The position numbers were made by a program, and so were the translations under genes. Positions 7,131 to 14,873 of a stretch of DNA of 20,324 bases are shown here, piece by piece; the stretch's first letter is position 1, and each line of letters opens with the position of its first letter. This stretch comes from an uncultured Synergistales bacterium (lineage in GTDB: Bacteria > Synergistota > Synergistia > Synergistales > Aminobacteriaceae), in assembly GCA_937957815.1 (NCBI GenBank), contig CALFXN010000123.1, positions 1 through 20,324 of the forward strand, written 5' to 3'. Below the pieces are notes generated by a model. The model saw nothing but the letters and a program-made list of their open reading frames with translations, searched no databases and was not told where the DNA came from.

Positions 7131-8348
7131 ATGTCTCGCGTCTGGGAGGAAAACTTCAGCTATATCGCCAACAACAACAGGCCGTCGCCGATACGGGAGA
7201 TGCTCGCCGTCATCAAGCAGCCCGGGATGATTTCCTTTGCGGGCGGGATGCCGGCCCCCGAAGTGTTCCCCGTCGACAAGTTCTACGAAGGGGTCCACGT
7301 CCTCAAGGACGACGGCGCGAACCTGCTCCAGTACGGCACCACGGAAGGGTATCCCCCGCTCAAGGAGTTTCTCGCGAAGTGGACGGCCCCGCGCATGGGG
7401 CGCGTCGCGGATCCCTCGGAGATGCTCATCACGACGGGATCGCAGCAGGTTCTCGATCTGTTCGCGTGGTCGATGATCGACCAGGGCGACGTCGTCATCA
7501 CCGAAGACCCGTCCTACCTGGCGGCGCTGACGGTCTTCTTCAACCACGGCGCCTCGTTCGTCGGGATTCCGATGGACAAAGACGGCATGATGGTCGACCT
7601 GATCCCCGAAGAGCTCGAGAAGCTCAGGAAACAGGGGAAGAAGGCCAAGTTCATCTATACGATCGTGAACTTCCAGAACCCCGGCGGCGCGACGATGACG
7701 CTCGAACGCCGGAAGAAGCTCGTCGAGATCTCCCGAAAATACGGCGTTCCGATCTTCGAGGACGACCCCTACGGCTACGTCCGCTACAACGGCGAACACC
7801 TGCCGTCGATCTACTCGCTCGACCCCGAGGGCGTCGTGTACGCAGGTTCCTTCTCGAAGATCCTCTCGCCCGGAACCCGGATCGGCTGGATCACCGGATC
7901 GAAGGAGATCATCCGCAAGATGACCGTCTTCAAGCAGGCGACCGACCTCTGCTGCAGCCCCATCACGCAGGCCCTCGTCGCGGAGTATTGCAACAGGGGA
8001 TACCTCGACGCGCACCTTCCGAACATCATCGAGAACTACCGCGTCAAGCGCGACGCGATGGAAGAAAGCTTCAGGAAACACCTCTCGAGCCGCGGGGTCT
8101 CCTGGGTCAAGCCCGACGGCGGATTCTTCTACTGGCTCGATTTCGGCAAGATCGACACGGCGGAACTTTTCAGAAAGTCGATCGAGAAGAAGGTCGCGTT
8201 CGTCATCGGCGAACCGTTCTGCGTCCGTCCGGGAAGCGGAAAGCACGCCGCACGCCTGAACTTCACGTTCTCGTCGCCCGCGCAGATCGAGGAAGGCGTC
8301 AGCCGTCTCGCCCAGGCGATCGACGAAATGGCCATCAAGGCAGTTTAG
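7131..8348 (+). CDS. PLP-dependent aminotransferase, LysN-like (copy 1)
   Basis: This 405-residue fold-type I aminotransferase belongs to the 2-aminoadipate / aromatic aminotransferase (MocR catalytic domain-like) group. The PLP residues line up with aspartate aminotransferase: N183 in NFQNPGG, D212 and Y214 in EDDPYGYVRY, the Schiff-base lysine K243 in GSFSKILSPGTR, and R250. The N-terminal GMISFAGGMPAPEVFP and LLQYGTTEGYPPLKEF are typical of the LysN group. It moves an amino group between an amino acid and a 2-oxo acid; which amino acid cannot be told from sequence. I use the ATG at 7131, preceded by GGGAGGG at good spacing. An in-frame ATG at 7092 falls within a leader hairpin and lacks such a site. 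A second, homologous gene starts 16 bases after the stop, so both are probably co-transcribed. Confidence 0.93.
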   Translation: MSRVWEENFSYIANNNRPSPIREMLAVIKQPGMISFAGGMPAPEVFPVDKFYEGVHVLKDDGANLLQYGTTEGYPPLKEFLAKWTAPRMGRVADPSEMLITTGSQQVLDLFAWSMIDQGDVVITEDPSYLAALTVFFNHGASFVGIPMDKDGMMVDLIPEELEKLRKQGKKAKFIYTIVNFQNPGGATMTLERRKKLVEISRKYGVPIFEDDPYGYVRYNGEHLPSIYSLDPEGVVYAGSFSKILSPGTRIGWITGSKEIIRKMTVFKQATDLCCSPITQALVAEYCNRGYLDAHLPNIIENYRVKRDAMEESFRKHLSSRGVSWVKPDGGFFYWLDFGKIDTAELFRKSIEKKVAFVIGEPFCVRPGSGKHAARLNFTFSSPAQIEEGVSRLAQAIDEMAIKAV

Positions 8349-8364
8349 GAAGCAGAGTATCCGA

Positions 8365-9576
8365 ATGACCGCATTCTGGGATTCTCTGTTCAGCACCGCC
8401 GCCCGGGGCATCAGGCCGTCTCCGATCCGGGACATGCTCCAGTCCTGCCGGAAGCCCGGCATGATCTCGTTTGCGGGGGGGATGCCCGATCCCGCGATCT
8501 TCCCCGTCGATCAGTTCGCCGACGCCGCATCGATCCTGAAAACCGAGGGACGCGACATCCTCCAGTACGGAGCGACCGAAGGGTACGCGCCGCTCAAGGA
8601 GTTCCTCTCCTCGTGGTGTGCGCCACGGCTCGGGAGAACCGTCGATTCCGAGGAGATGCTCATCACGTCCGGCTCGATCCAGGGCGCGGACCTCATGACG
8701 CTCGCGACCGTGAATCCCGGCGAATACGTCATCACGGAGGCGCCGACGTTCCTCGGCGTCACGACCGACATGTACAACCACGGCGCGAAGTTCCTGTGCG
8801 TCCCCTGCGATTCCGAGGGTATGATGGTCGACCGCCTTCCGGCGATGATCGAACAGGCACGGCACGAGGGCAAGGTCGTGAAGTTCGTCTACACGATCGC
8901 GACTTTCCAGAACCCGCTCGGGGTCACGATGTCGCTCGAGCGGAGGAAGGCGCTCGTCCGAATCGCGCGGGAGTATGGCGTCGCGATCTTCGAGGACGAT
9001 CCCTACGGCTATGTCCGTTTCGACGGGGAACACCTTCCGACGCTCTTCTCGCTCGACGGCGGCGAACACGTGATCTACGCGGGCTCCTTCTCGAAGATCC
9101 TCGCACCCGGGACACGAGTCGGCTGGTGCTGCGGGAGCCGCGACCTGATCCGGAAGATGGTCGTCTTCAAGCAGGGAGTCGATACCTGCACGAGCGTCGT
9201 CGCCCAGGCAATCGTCTACCGCTACGCGAAGCTCGGCTGCCTCGACGCGTTTCTGCCGAAGATCATCGCGCACTACAAGGCGAAGCGCGACGTCATGATC
9301 GAGGCTTTCGACACCTTCCTGCCGAAGGGCGAGTTCCGCTACACGAAGCCCGAGGGCGGATTCTTTTTCTGGCTCGAGACGCCGAACATCGCGATGGATG
9401 CGCTCTTCGACCGGGCCATCGCCCGGAACGTCGCGGTCGTGAAGGGGAAGCCTTTCTATCCGAACGCCGACGGCGGTGACCATCATTGCCGCGTCTGCTA
9501 CACGTTCGCGTCCGCCGACGACATCCGCGAAGGCGTCAGGCGTTTCGGAGACGCGATGCGGGAGCTTCTCCCGTAA
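8365..9576 (+). CDS. PLP-dependent aminotransferase, LysN-like (copy 2)
   Basis: This 403-residue protein is collinear with the preceding gene product and roughly half identical by eye, with no gap until about residue 232. PLP residues are kept: N183 in FQNPLG, D212 and Y214 in EDDPYGYVRF, K244 in GSFSKILAPGTR, and R251. Differences cluster where substrate is bound: EAPTFLG replaces EDPSYLA near 125-131, and the C-terminal arginine segment reads CRVCYTF rather than ARLNFTF. The copies therefore probably differ in amino-acid preference. The pair looks like an old tandem duplication, since coding divergence is high. A clear intrinsic terminator follows, so the two genes form a closed transcription unit. 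In an amino-acid-fermenting organism such enzymes would feed 2-oxo acids to oxidoreductases, which is inference. Confidence 0.93.
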   Translation: MTAFWDSLFSTAARGIRPSPIRDMLQSCRKPGMISFAGGMPDPAIFPVDQFADAASILKTEGRDILQYGATEGYAPLKEFLSSWCAPRLGRTVDSEEMLITSGSIQGADLMTLATVNPGEYVITEAPTFLGVTTDMYNHGAKFLCVPCDSEGMMVDRLPAMIEQARHEGKVVKFVYTIATFQNPLGVTMSLERRKALVRIAREYGVAIFEDDPYGYVRFDGEHLPTLFSLDGGEHVIYAGSFSKILAPGTRVGWCCGSRDLIRKMVVFKQGVDTCTSVVAQAIVYRYAKLGCLDAFLPKIIAHYKAKRDVMIEAFDTFLPKGEFRYTKPEGGFFFWLETPNIAMDALFDRAIARNVAVVKGKPFYPNADGGDHHCRVCYTFASADDIREGVRRFGDAMRELLP

Positions 9577-9593
9577 AATTCGCGCGGAATATG

Positions 9594-9625
9594 AACGGCG
9601 GCCCCCCAGGGGAGCCGCCGTTTTT
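9594..9625 (+). terminator. Intrinsic terminator of the aminotransferase operon
   Basis: AACGGCGGC (9594-9602) pairs with GCCGCCGTT (9614-9622), followed by a T run (9621-9625). The loop is rich in C then G and may extend the stem. It lies 18 bases after the copy 2 stop. Confidence 0.9.
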
Positions 9626-9645
9626 CGTCTCTCCCGACCGAACTG

Positions 9646-9654
9646 TGGTATTCT
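9646..9654 (+). promoter_or_regulatory. Putative mnmE promoter (extended -10)
   Basis: TGG-TATTCT lies between the upstream terminator and mnmE. It has an extended -10 TGn and five of six bases of the -10 consensus, with no good -35. The predicted start near 9661 leaves about 30 bases of leader. A separate promoter is expected because a strong terminator precedes the gene. Confidence 0.4.
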
Positions 9655-9691
9655 GAAGCGACCGACACTCCGACACGAGGAGAGGATACGG

Positions 9692-11059
9692 ATGACGCAG
9701 GAAACCATTGCGGCCATTTCGACGGCATGGGGCGAAGCGGGAATCGCGATCGTCCGTCTGTCCGGACCGGAGGCGCGGAATATGGCGGATTCGGTCCTGT
9801 CCTGTGCGGTTCCGCTCGGGAAGAGCCGCCCGAGGATGATGCGGAACGCGTTCCTCCTCGACGAATGCGGCGCCGCCGTGGACCAGGTGCTCGCCGTGTG
9901 GTTCGCGGCGCCGCACAGCTACACGGGCGAAGACGTCGCCGAAATCCACACTCACGGAGGGACGCTCGTCGCGCAGCTCTGCCTCCGGCGGCTTCTCGGC
10001 CGGGGGGCGCGCCTCGCTCTCCCGGGGGAGTTCACGAAACGCGCGCTTCTGTCCGGCCGCATCGACCTGACGCAGGCCGAAGCCGTTCTCGGGATCATCC
10101 GCTCGAGAAGCGAGGAGGCACTCCGGGCGGCAACCCGGACGCTCCGGGGAGATCTGTCGGCGTTCGCGTCCGAGATCAGGCAGGAGATCGTCGGGCTTCT
10201 CGCGCAGGTCGAGGCCGGACTCGATTTCCCCGAAGACGACGTCCCCCCTCTCTCTCCGGAGGATCTCGACGCGACGGTCACGACCATCCGACAGAGCCTC
10301 GAGGATCTGTACGACCGATGCTCCATCGGTCTGATCCTGCGCGAGGGAATCCGCGTCGCGATCGTCGGGAAGCCGAACGTCGGCAAATCCTCGCTGCTCA
10401 ACGCGCTTCTGCGCGAGTCCCGCGCGATCGTCACGGCGGTTCCGGGGACGACCCGGGACCTGATCGAAGAGGTTCTCACATATCGCGGGATTCCGATCCG
10501 GCTCGTCGATACGGCCGGAATCTGCGCCCCAGGCGACGAGGTCGAAGCGATCGGCGTGAAGCGCGCCCGCGACGCGCTCCGCGAGGCGGACCTCCGGGTT
10601 CTCGTCCTCGACGGATCCTCGCCGCTCACGGATACCGACCGAGAGATCATCGAAGGCATCCGGAGCCTGCCGCACCTCGTCGCTCGGAACAAGGCCGATC
10701 TTCCGTGCGTGGCCCCCGACGAAGAGATCGCCGACCTCCTGCCCGGAAGTCCCGTCTTTCCGATCTCCGCCGTCAGGGCGACCGGACTCGAAGCCCTCAA
10801 GGACGCCATCGTCGCCGAGGCCGCGGGAGCCGGGACGCTCGATGCCGGGCTCAACGCCACCGCGCGTCAGGTGGACGAGATCCGCAACGCGCTCGACGCG
10901 CTCTCGCGCGCCGAAGAGGCGCTCGAAGCCGGGCTCACCCCCGACATCGGAGCGAGCTGCCTGTCGGACGCGCATCGCAGCCTCGACCGCCTTCTCGGGC
11001 TCTCGGGCGACGACGCTGTCCTCGATGGAGTCTTCCGGGACTTCTGCATCGGCAAGTAG
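9692..11059 (+). CDS. mnmE: tRNA uridine-5-carboxymethylaminomethyl(34) synthesis GTPase MnmE
   Basis: This 455-residue protein is full length for MnmE (TrmE). With MnmG it modifies the wobble uridine of certain tRNAs, using GTP hydrolysis and a folate carbon unit. The N-terminal folate-binding domain is seen in HSYTGEDVAEIHTHGG (75-90) and PGEFTKRALLSGRIDLTQAEAV (111-132). The inserted G domain has the P-loop GKPNVGKSS (226-234), PGTTRD (251-256), DTAG (273-276) and NKAD (333-336). The C-terminal CIGK supplies the conserved cysteine (C452). The frame is open upstream, but the ATG at 9692 has GAGGAGAGG at proper spacing and matches the family N-terminus (ETIAAISTAWGEAGIAIVRLSG). The gene ends seven bases from the convergent aminopeptidase gene. 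Neither mnmG nor rpmH, yidC or jag, its frequent neighbours, is present here. Confidence 0.98.
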   Translation: MTQETIAAISTAWGEAGIAIVRLSGPEARNMADSVLSCAVPLGKSRPRMMRNAFLLDECGAAVDQVLAVWFAAPHSYTGEDVAEIHTHGGTLVAQLCLRRLLGRGARLALPGEFTKRALLSGRIDLTQAEAVLGIIRSRSEEALRAATRTLRGDLSAFASEIRQEIVGLLAQVEAGLDFPEDDVPPLSPEDLDATVTTIRQSLEDLYDRCSIGLILREGIRVAIVGKPNVGKSSLLNALLRESRAIVTAVPGTTRDLIEEVLTYRGIPIRLVDTAGICAPGDEVEAIGVKRARDALREADLRVLVLDGSSPLTDTDREIIEGIRSLPHLVARNKADLPCVAPDEEIADLLPGSPVFPISAVRATGLEALKDAIVAEAAGAGTLDAGLNATARQVDEIRNALDALSRAEEALEAGLTPDIGASCLSDAHRSLDRLLGLSGDDAVLDGVFRDFCIGK

Positions 11060-11066
11060 CCCGGGG

Positions 11067-12560
11067 TCACGCCTCCGTACCTTCCGCGAGGCTGCGGATA
11101 TATTCGAGGCACAGCCGGACGCCCCACGCAGACGCTCCTTTGCCGTAGATCCCGGTCTCCTCCTTGTACATGTCCACGCCCGCGATATCGAGATGCGCCC
11201 ACGCGATTCCCTCCGCGACGAACGACTGGAGGAACATCGCGGCGCAAATCGCCCCGCCGTAGCGGGTCCCCGAATTCAGGACATCCGCGACGGGAGACTT
11301 GATCGCTTCCCGCAGCTTCTCGTCGTCCATCGGCATCCTCCACAGGCGTTCGCCGGATCGTTTCGCGGCCGCCTCGATATCGCGCGCAAGCGTCTCGTCC
11401 CCCGGGAACAACCCCGCAGTCCAGTTTCCGAGCGCCACGGCACACGACCCGGTCAGCGTCGCGATGTCGATGATCGCGTCAGGAGCCAGTTCGGACGCGT
11501 AGCTCAGCGAGTCGGCGAGCGTGACGCGTCCCTCCGCGTCCGTGTTGTCGATCTCGATCGTCTTTCCGTTGCGCGCGCGGACGATGTCGTCGGGCTTGAA
11601 GGCTCCGCCGTCAGGCATGTTTTCCGCGGCCCCGAAGATTCCGTGGACCTCGACCGCGGGCGCGAGTCTCGCGACGCCTCGCATGACTCCAAGAACGTCG
11701 CAGGCGCCGGTCTTGTCGCCCTTCATCGTCCGCATCGAGTCTCCCGTCTTGATGTTGAGTCCGCCGCTGTCGTACGTGAGCCCCTTGCCGACGATCGCGA
11801 CCCGCGGAACGCGACACCCCGGCGCGCAGCGGACCGGACGGTACGCAAGGTGGACGAATCTCGGAGGCACGGCGGATCCCCGTCCCACGGCGAGCAGCGC
11901 GTTCATGCGCTCCCGCTCGAGCCGCGACTCGTCCCAGACCTGGCACTCGAGGCCGAACTCCCGGGCCGTGGCATCAGCGGTTTCGGCCATCGTGACCGGG
12001 GTGACGACGTTGGCGGGCTCATTCACGAGATCCCGCGCGAAGACCTGGCTTTCGGCGAGAACGACCCCCCTCGAAATTCCCGCCTCGTTCCCGTCGCAGA
12101 TACCGACCTGACGGACCGGCTGGGGCCGCTCGTCTCCGTTGCGCGAGATATATCTCTCGAAGACGTACGAACCCAGAACCGCGCCTTCGGCGACCGCGCA
12201 GCTCGTCGCCTCGTCGGGCTCGTCGGGGAGCAGGATCGTCATCTCGTCTATCTTGAGGGCACGGGCGCGCCGTACCGTCTCCGCCGTGCGGCTGCGAAGA
12301 TCGTCGACATACGCCCCGTTGCCGAGACACACGAGAAGCACGTTGCCGACGCGGACGCCTTCCGGGGCGTCGGGTATGGGGATGAGCAGCGACTTTCCCT
12401 TCTTCGCGACGAATGAGGCATGGTCCATGTGGCGCCGGACGATCGGATACAGCTGTTCGCCGAGCCCGCGGGAAGGCTGCTCGCTCCCCTCTTTCACGAA
12501 AACGACGAGGAGTCTCGTCTCAACGACCTCGGGCCTGCCGCATATTCGCAGGACATTCAC
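11067..12560 (-). CDS. pepA: Leucyl aminopeptidase (M17 family)
   Basis: This 497-residue cytosolic aminopeptidase removes N-terminal residues from peptides using two metal ions. The M17 metal and active-site residues are present: VGKGLTYDSGG (K259, D264), MKGDKTGA (D282) and the signature NTDAEGRV (339-346; D341, E343, R345), where valine replaces the usual leucine at the end. The C-terminal TLTGSCAVALG and WAHLDIAG segments are also typical. The frame is open to 12704, but that would overlap the divergent nitroreductase gene. I choose the GTG at 12560. It has AAGGAGTGAT upstream, gives the usual family length (about 500), and lies downstream of a plausible minus-strand promoter. An ATG at 12647 (526 residues) is the alternative but has no clear ribosome site. 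It converges with mnmE with a seven-base gap and no visible terminator. Confidence 0.95.
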   Translation of the reverse strand: MNVLRICGRPEVVETRLLVVFVKEGSEQPSRGLGEQLYPIVRRHMDHASFVAKKGKSLLIPIPDAPEGVRVGNVLLVCLGNGAYVDDLRSRTAETVRRARALKIDEMTILLPDEPDEATSCAVAEGAVLGSYVFERYISRNGDERPQPVRQVGICDGNEAGISRGVVLAESQVFARDLVNEPANVVTPVTMAETADATAREFGLECQVWDESRLERERMNALLAVGRGSAVPPRFVHLAYRPVRCAPGCRVPRVAIVGKGLTYDSGGLNIKTGDSMRTMKGDKTGACDVLGVMRGVARLAPAVEVHGIFGAAENMPDGGAFKPDDIVRARNGKTIEIDNTDAEGRVTLADSLSYASELAPDAIIDIATLTGSCAVALGNWTAGLFPGDETLARDIEAAAKRSGERLWRMPMDDEKLREAIKSPVADVLNSGTRYGGAICAAMFLQSFVAEGIAWAHLDIAGVDMYKEETGIYGKGASAWGVRLCLEYIRSLAEGTEA

Positions 12561-12567
12561 GGAATCG

Positions 12568-12577
12568 ATCACTCCTT
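12568..12577 (-). promoter_or_regulatory. pepA: Ribosome binding site deciding the pepA start
   Basis: The minus strand reads AAGGAGTGAT, a near match to the full anti-SD complement lacking one G. AAGGAG ends eleven bases before the GTG at 12560. It is the only strong such site upstream of the conserved PepA region and supports that start. Confidence 0.55.
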
Positions 12578-12603
12578 CGCGATATCGAACGGACGACGGG
12601 ATA

Positions 12604-12650
12604 TTCCGTTCCGGAAACACATTCGCTATGATATCCGATAGAATCATTCT
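12604..12650. promoter_or_regulatory. Overlapping divergent promoters for pepA and the nitroreductase gene
   Basis: On the plus strand TATGAT (12627-12632) is a good -10, with a weak TTCCGT (12604-12609) 17 bases before it; transcription would start near 12639. On the minus strand TATCAT (12628-12633) is a good -10, with a weak TTTTCG 17 bases upstream; transcription would start near 12621, about 60 bases before the pepA GTG. The two -10 boxes overlap by five bases, so RNA polymerase could not occupy both at once. The hexamers are seen; promoter activity is inferred. Confidence 0.35.
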
Positions 12651-12677
12651 CGAAAACTGCCGAAGGGAGAGGATATC

Positions 12678-13274
12678 ATGAATCACGACGCGCCGGTCGG
12701 ACACCCCGTTCTCGAGGCGATCGCGCGAAGATGGAGTCCGAGGGCATTTTCACCCGTTCCGGTCAACCACGGTACGATTCTCTCGCTGCTCGAGGCGGCA
12801 CGATGGGCCCCGTCCGCGTACAACGAACAGCCGTGGAGGTTTCTCGTCGCGATGCGCGGGGACGGAGACGCGTTCGATCTCGCGCTTTCGTGTCTTGTCG
12901 AGGGCAACGTCCGATGGGCGAAAGAAGCGCACGCGTTGATGTTCGGCGTGACGAAACGAACGTTCTCGCATAACGGCGCTGAGAACCGCTGGGCCTTTCA
13001 CGACCTGGGAATGGCAATCGAAAACATGGCGGTCCAGGCCGCCTCGATGGGGCTCTTCGTCCATCCGATGGCCGGATTCAGTGTCGAACGGATCCGCAAT
13101 CTCTATCGCGTTCCGGAGGGATTCGACCCCGTCACTGCGATGGCCGTCGGCTACGCGGGAGATCCGGCGCAACTCCCCGACGATCTCCGCGAACGCGAAA
13201 CCGCTCCCAGGACGCGGATGTCGCTGGAAGACACCGTTTTCGAAAAATCCTGGGGTGTTCCGTTCCCGAAATGA
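12678..13274 (+). CDS. Nitroreductase family protein (FMN-dependent)
   Basis: This 198-residue flavoprotein is of the nitroreductase fold. FMN-contacting motifs are RRWSPRAF (17-24) and RWAPSAYNEQPWRFLV (42-57). The central helix segment DLGMAIENMAVQAASMGL (109-126) and the VGYAGDP segment near 158-163 complete the family pattern. Members reduce nitroaromatics, quinones or flavins with NAD(P)H; some serve other redox jobs, so the substrate is open. The ATG at 12678 has AGGGAGAGG upstream. The gene stands alone: it is divergent from the aminopeptidase gene and closed by a strong hairpin directly after its stop. Confidence 0.93.
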   Translation: MNHDAPVGHPVLEAIARRWSPRAFSPVPVNHGTILSLLEAARWAPSAYNEQPWRFLVAMRGDGDAFDLALSCLVEGNVRWAKEAHALMFGVTKRTFSHNGAENRWAFHDLGMAIENMAVQAASMGLFVHPMAGFSVERIRNLYRVPEGFDPVTAMAVGYAGDPAQLPDDLRERETAPRTRMSLEDTVFEKSWGVPFPK

Positions 13275-13310
13275 AAAACCGGGGGGCTCTATTCGCCCCC
13301 CGGTCGTCTT
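13274..13310. terminator. Bidirectional intrinsic terminator
   Basis: ACCGGGGGGC (13278-13287) pairs with GCCCCCCGGT (13295-13304), a ten-pair GC-rich stem with a seven-base loop. On the plus strand it starts three bases after the nitroreductase stop and is followed by CGTCTTT. On the minus strand it follows the small membrane protein gene and is trailed by TTTTT. It can serve both convergent genes. Confidence 0.9.
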
Positions 13311-13315
13311 TCCGG

Positions 13316-13774
13316 CTATTTCGGATTTCCCGTTCCCGGCATCTCCTCTTTCGGCGCTTCGTCCTCCTTCGGAGGCGCGACATTGAGTTCGATGCGCCGG
13401 TTCCACTCCGCATCCCCGCTCAGAAGCGCCGGGATGCTCAGGAGATTTCCGCCGTCGTACCGGATGACGAAGCGGTGCTCGGATGTCGCCGTGACGGTCT
13501 CCTCGTCGTCGGAGAGGATCTCGACCTTCAGGACGTGTTTCCGCCCCATCACCGTCATCATGTCCCGGTCCCCTCCCATGATCTCGAGCGGCCGTCCAGA
13601 AACTCCGCCGAGCGAAACCCGGATATACGGGAGCGCCGGGTAGCTTGTGTCGCCGATGGTGATATCCCGGTTGTCGAAGATCAGCGTGTACCCCTTGCCC
13701 GACTGGTAGAGGAAGACCGAGAACGCGACGAGCGCGAGAACGATGAGCGCGTCGATGACGTACTGCCGCTTCAT
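13316..13774 (-). CDS. Small membrane-anchored protein of unknown function, last gene of the ABC operon
   Basis: This 152-residue protein has one N-terminal membrane segment (about residues 7-24) preceded by positive charge. A short extracytoplasmic domain of beta-strand character follows (repeated strands such as YTLIFDNRDITIG and HRFVIRYDGGN). The acidic, proline-rich tail, PPKEDEAPKEEMPG, is probably unstructured. There is no lipobox. I think it resembles small DUF6672-type proteins that accompany such permeases, but that assignment is from memory and uncertain. The start is one base after the permease stop, with AGGGGGG upstream, so it is translated with the transporter. An accessory role in transporter assembly or ligand delivery is inference only. 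It is not a usual component of sugar or nucleoside ABC systems. Confidence 0.82.
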   Translation of the reverse strand: MKRQYVIDALIVLALVAFSVFLYQSGKGYTLIFDNRDITIGDTSYPALPYIRVSLGGVSGRPLEIMGGDRDMMTVMGRKHVLKVEILSDDEETVTATSEHRFVIRYDGGNLLSIPALLSGDAEWNRRIELNVAPPKEDEAPKEEMPGTGNPK

Positions 13775-13775
13775 G

Positions 13776-14873
13776 CTATGCCGCCCCCCTCAGGCTCCGG
13801 CGCGCCCGTTCCCGTTCCTTGTGGCGCCGCCACGAGTAGAGCACAAGCGCGATCGCGATGACGCCATAGGAGACGAACACCCGGAAGAACTCCCCGAGCT
13901 GCGCTTCGCCGATGAGGTACTTTCCGGCCATCGGAGAGACCACGAACATCAGGTGGAAGAGGATGACGCCGAGGAAGACGTTCGGAATCGTCGCCCTCGA
14001 GACGCTCGCCCCGCCGACGAGAAGCGACGCGATGGCGAACATCCCCGCCTGCTCGTGGCTGTTGTAGGTGTTCATCGTTCCGATGTTCTGGAGGAAGATG
14101 ATCTGGCCGTAGCACGCGAGAACCGTCGAGATGACGATCGAGATGATCCGCGTCCGCTCGACGGGGATTCCCGTGGAGTCGGAAACTTCCTGGTCCTGAC
14201 CGACCGCGCGCATGTCCTGTCCGAGCTTCGTCCGCGAGAACCACGTGATGAACAGGCAGAACGCGCCGATCACGAGGAACGTCGCCGCCGGGATCGTGAT
14301 CCCCATGACATTGAAGGAGAACAGGTCGTCGAGGCAGTGGCGGATACCCGCGAGGTTCGTGACGTTCCGGATCCCGAAGCCGCGCGACAGCACGAGGGCC
14401 GGATTTTTGATCGGGATGATGTTCCCGAATCCGTAGAGCACGACGAGCTGGTAGACGCCGTTCATGAAGAAGCCGAGGATGAACGAGGTCACCATCTCCC
14501 GCCCCTTCGCCTTGTTCAGGATCACGCCGCACATCCAGCCGAGGAAGATCGCGAGCGGCGTCGAGATGATCATCGCGAGCAACATCCCCTGGATGCCCAT
14601 GACGTTCCAGTCGGTGATGAAGATGAGCCCGATCTCCCCCGCCATCGCGCCGAGGACCATCCCGAAGTTGAGTCCCATCCCGGCCATGATCGGGATGAGG
14701 AGCGACAGCACGAGGAAGGAGTCCCGGGCGAGCCGCGCGACCATCTCCTGAACGAGATACTGCGTCGAAAACCGCGAGAGCGGGATCGCGAAGACGCTCA
14801 GGAGCACGAAGATGATCGGCACCGCATACTGCACGAGGAAATGCGAAATCTGTTCCCTGAGAGTGTATTTCAT
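13776..14873 (-). CDS. ABC transporter permease, BPD_transp_2 family (second permease)
   Basis: This 365-residue inner-membrane permease is of the RbsC/BmpA-associated (branched-chain / ribose-type) family, with about eight to ten membrane segments. Family features are LNFGMVLGAMAGEIG in the first half and the cytoplasmic coupling loop RTKLGQDMRAVGQDQEVSDSTGIPVERTR. The later helix ASLLVGGASVSRATIPNVFLG is the typical ILVGGAS segment. It ends with an Arg/Lys-rich cytoplasmic tail. The ATG at 14873 overlaps the stop of the other permease gene by four bases (ATGA), so the two are translationally coupled and probably form a heterodimeric channel. The frame is open far upstream, but that part is a shadow of the first permease. 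The next gene starts one base after this stop. Confidence 0.92.
   Translation of the reverse strand: MKYTLREQISHFLVQYAVPIIFVLLSVFAIPLSRFSTQYLVQEMVARLARDSFLVLSLLIPIMAGMGLNFGMVLGAMAGEIGLIFITDWNVMGIQGMLLAMIISTPLAIFLGWMCGVILNKAKGREMVTSFILGFFMNGVYQLVVLYGFGNIIPIKNPALVLSRGFGIRNVTNLAGIRHCLDDLFSFNVMGITIPAATFLVIGAFCLFITWFSRTKLGQDMRAVGQDQEVSDSTGIPVERTRIISIVISTVLACYGQIIFLQNIGTMNTYNSHEQAGMFAIASLLVGGASVSRATIPNVFLGVILFHLMFVVSPMAGKYLIGEAQLGEFFRVFVSYGVIAIALVLYSWRRHKERERARRSLRGAA

Noticed and set aside
8335..9717. A 460-codon minus-strand frame opposite the second aminotransferase, with a similar one at 7029-8462
   Set aside because: Both are antisense to homologous genes, so their mutual similarity only mirrors the similarity of the sense genes.
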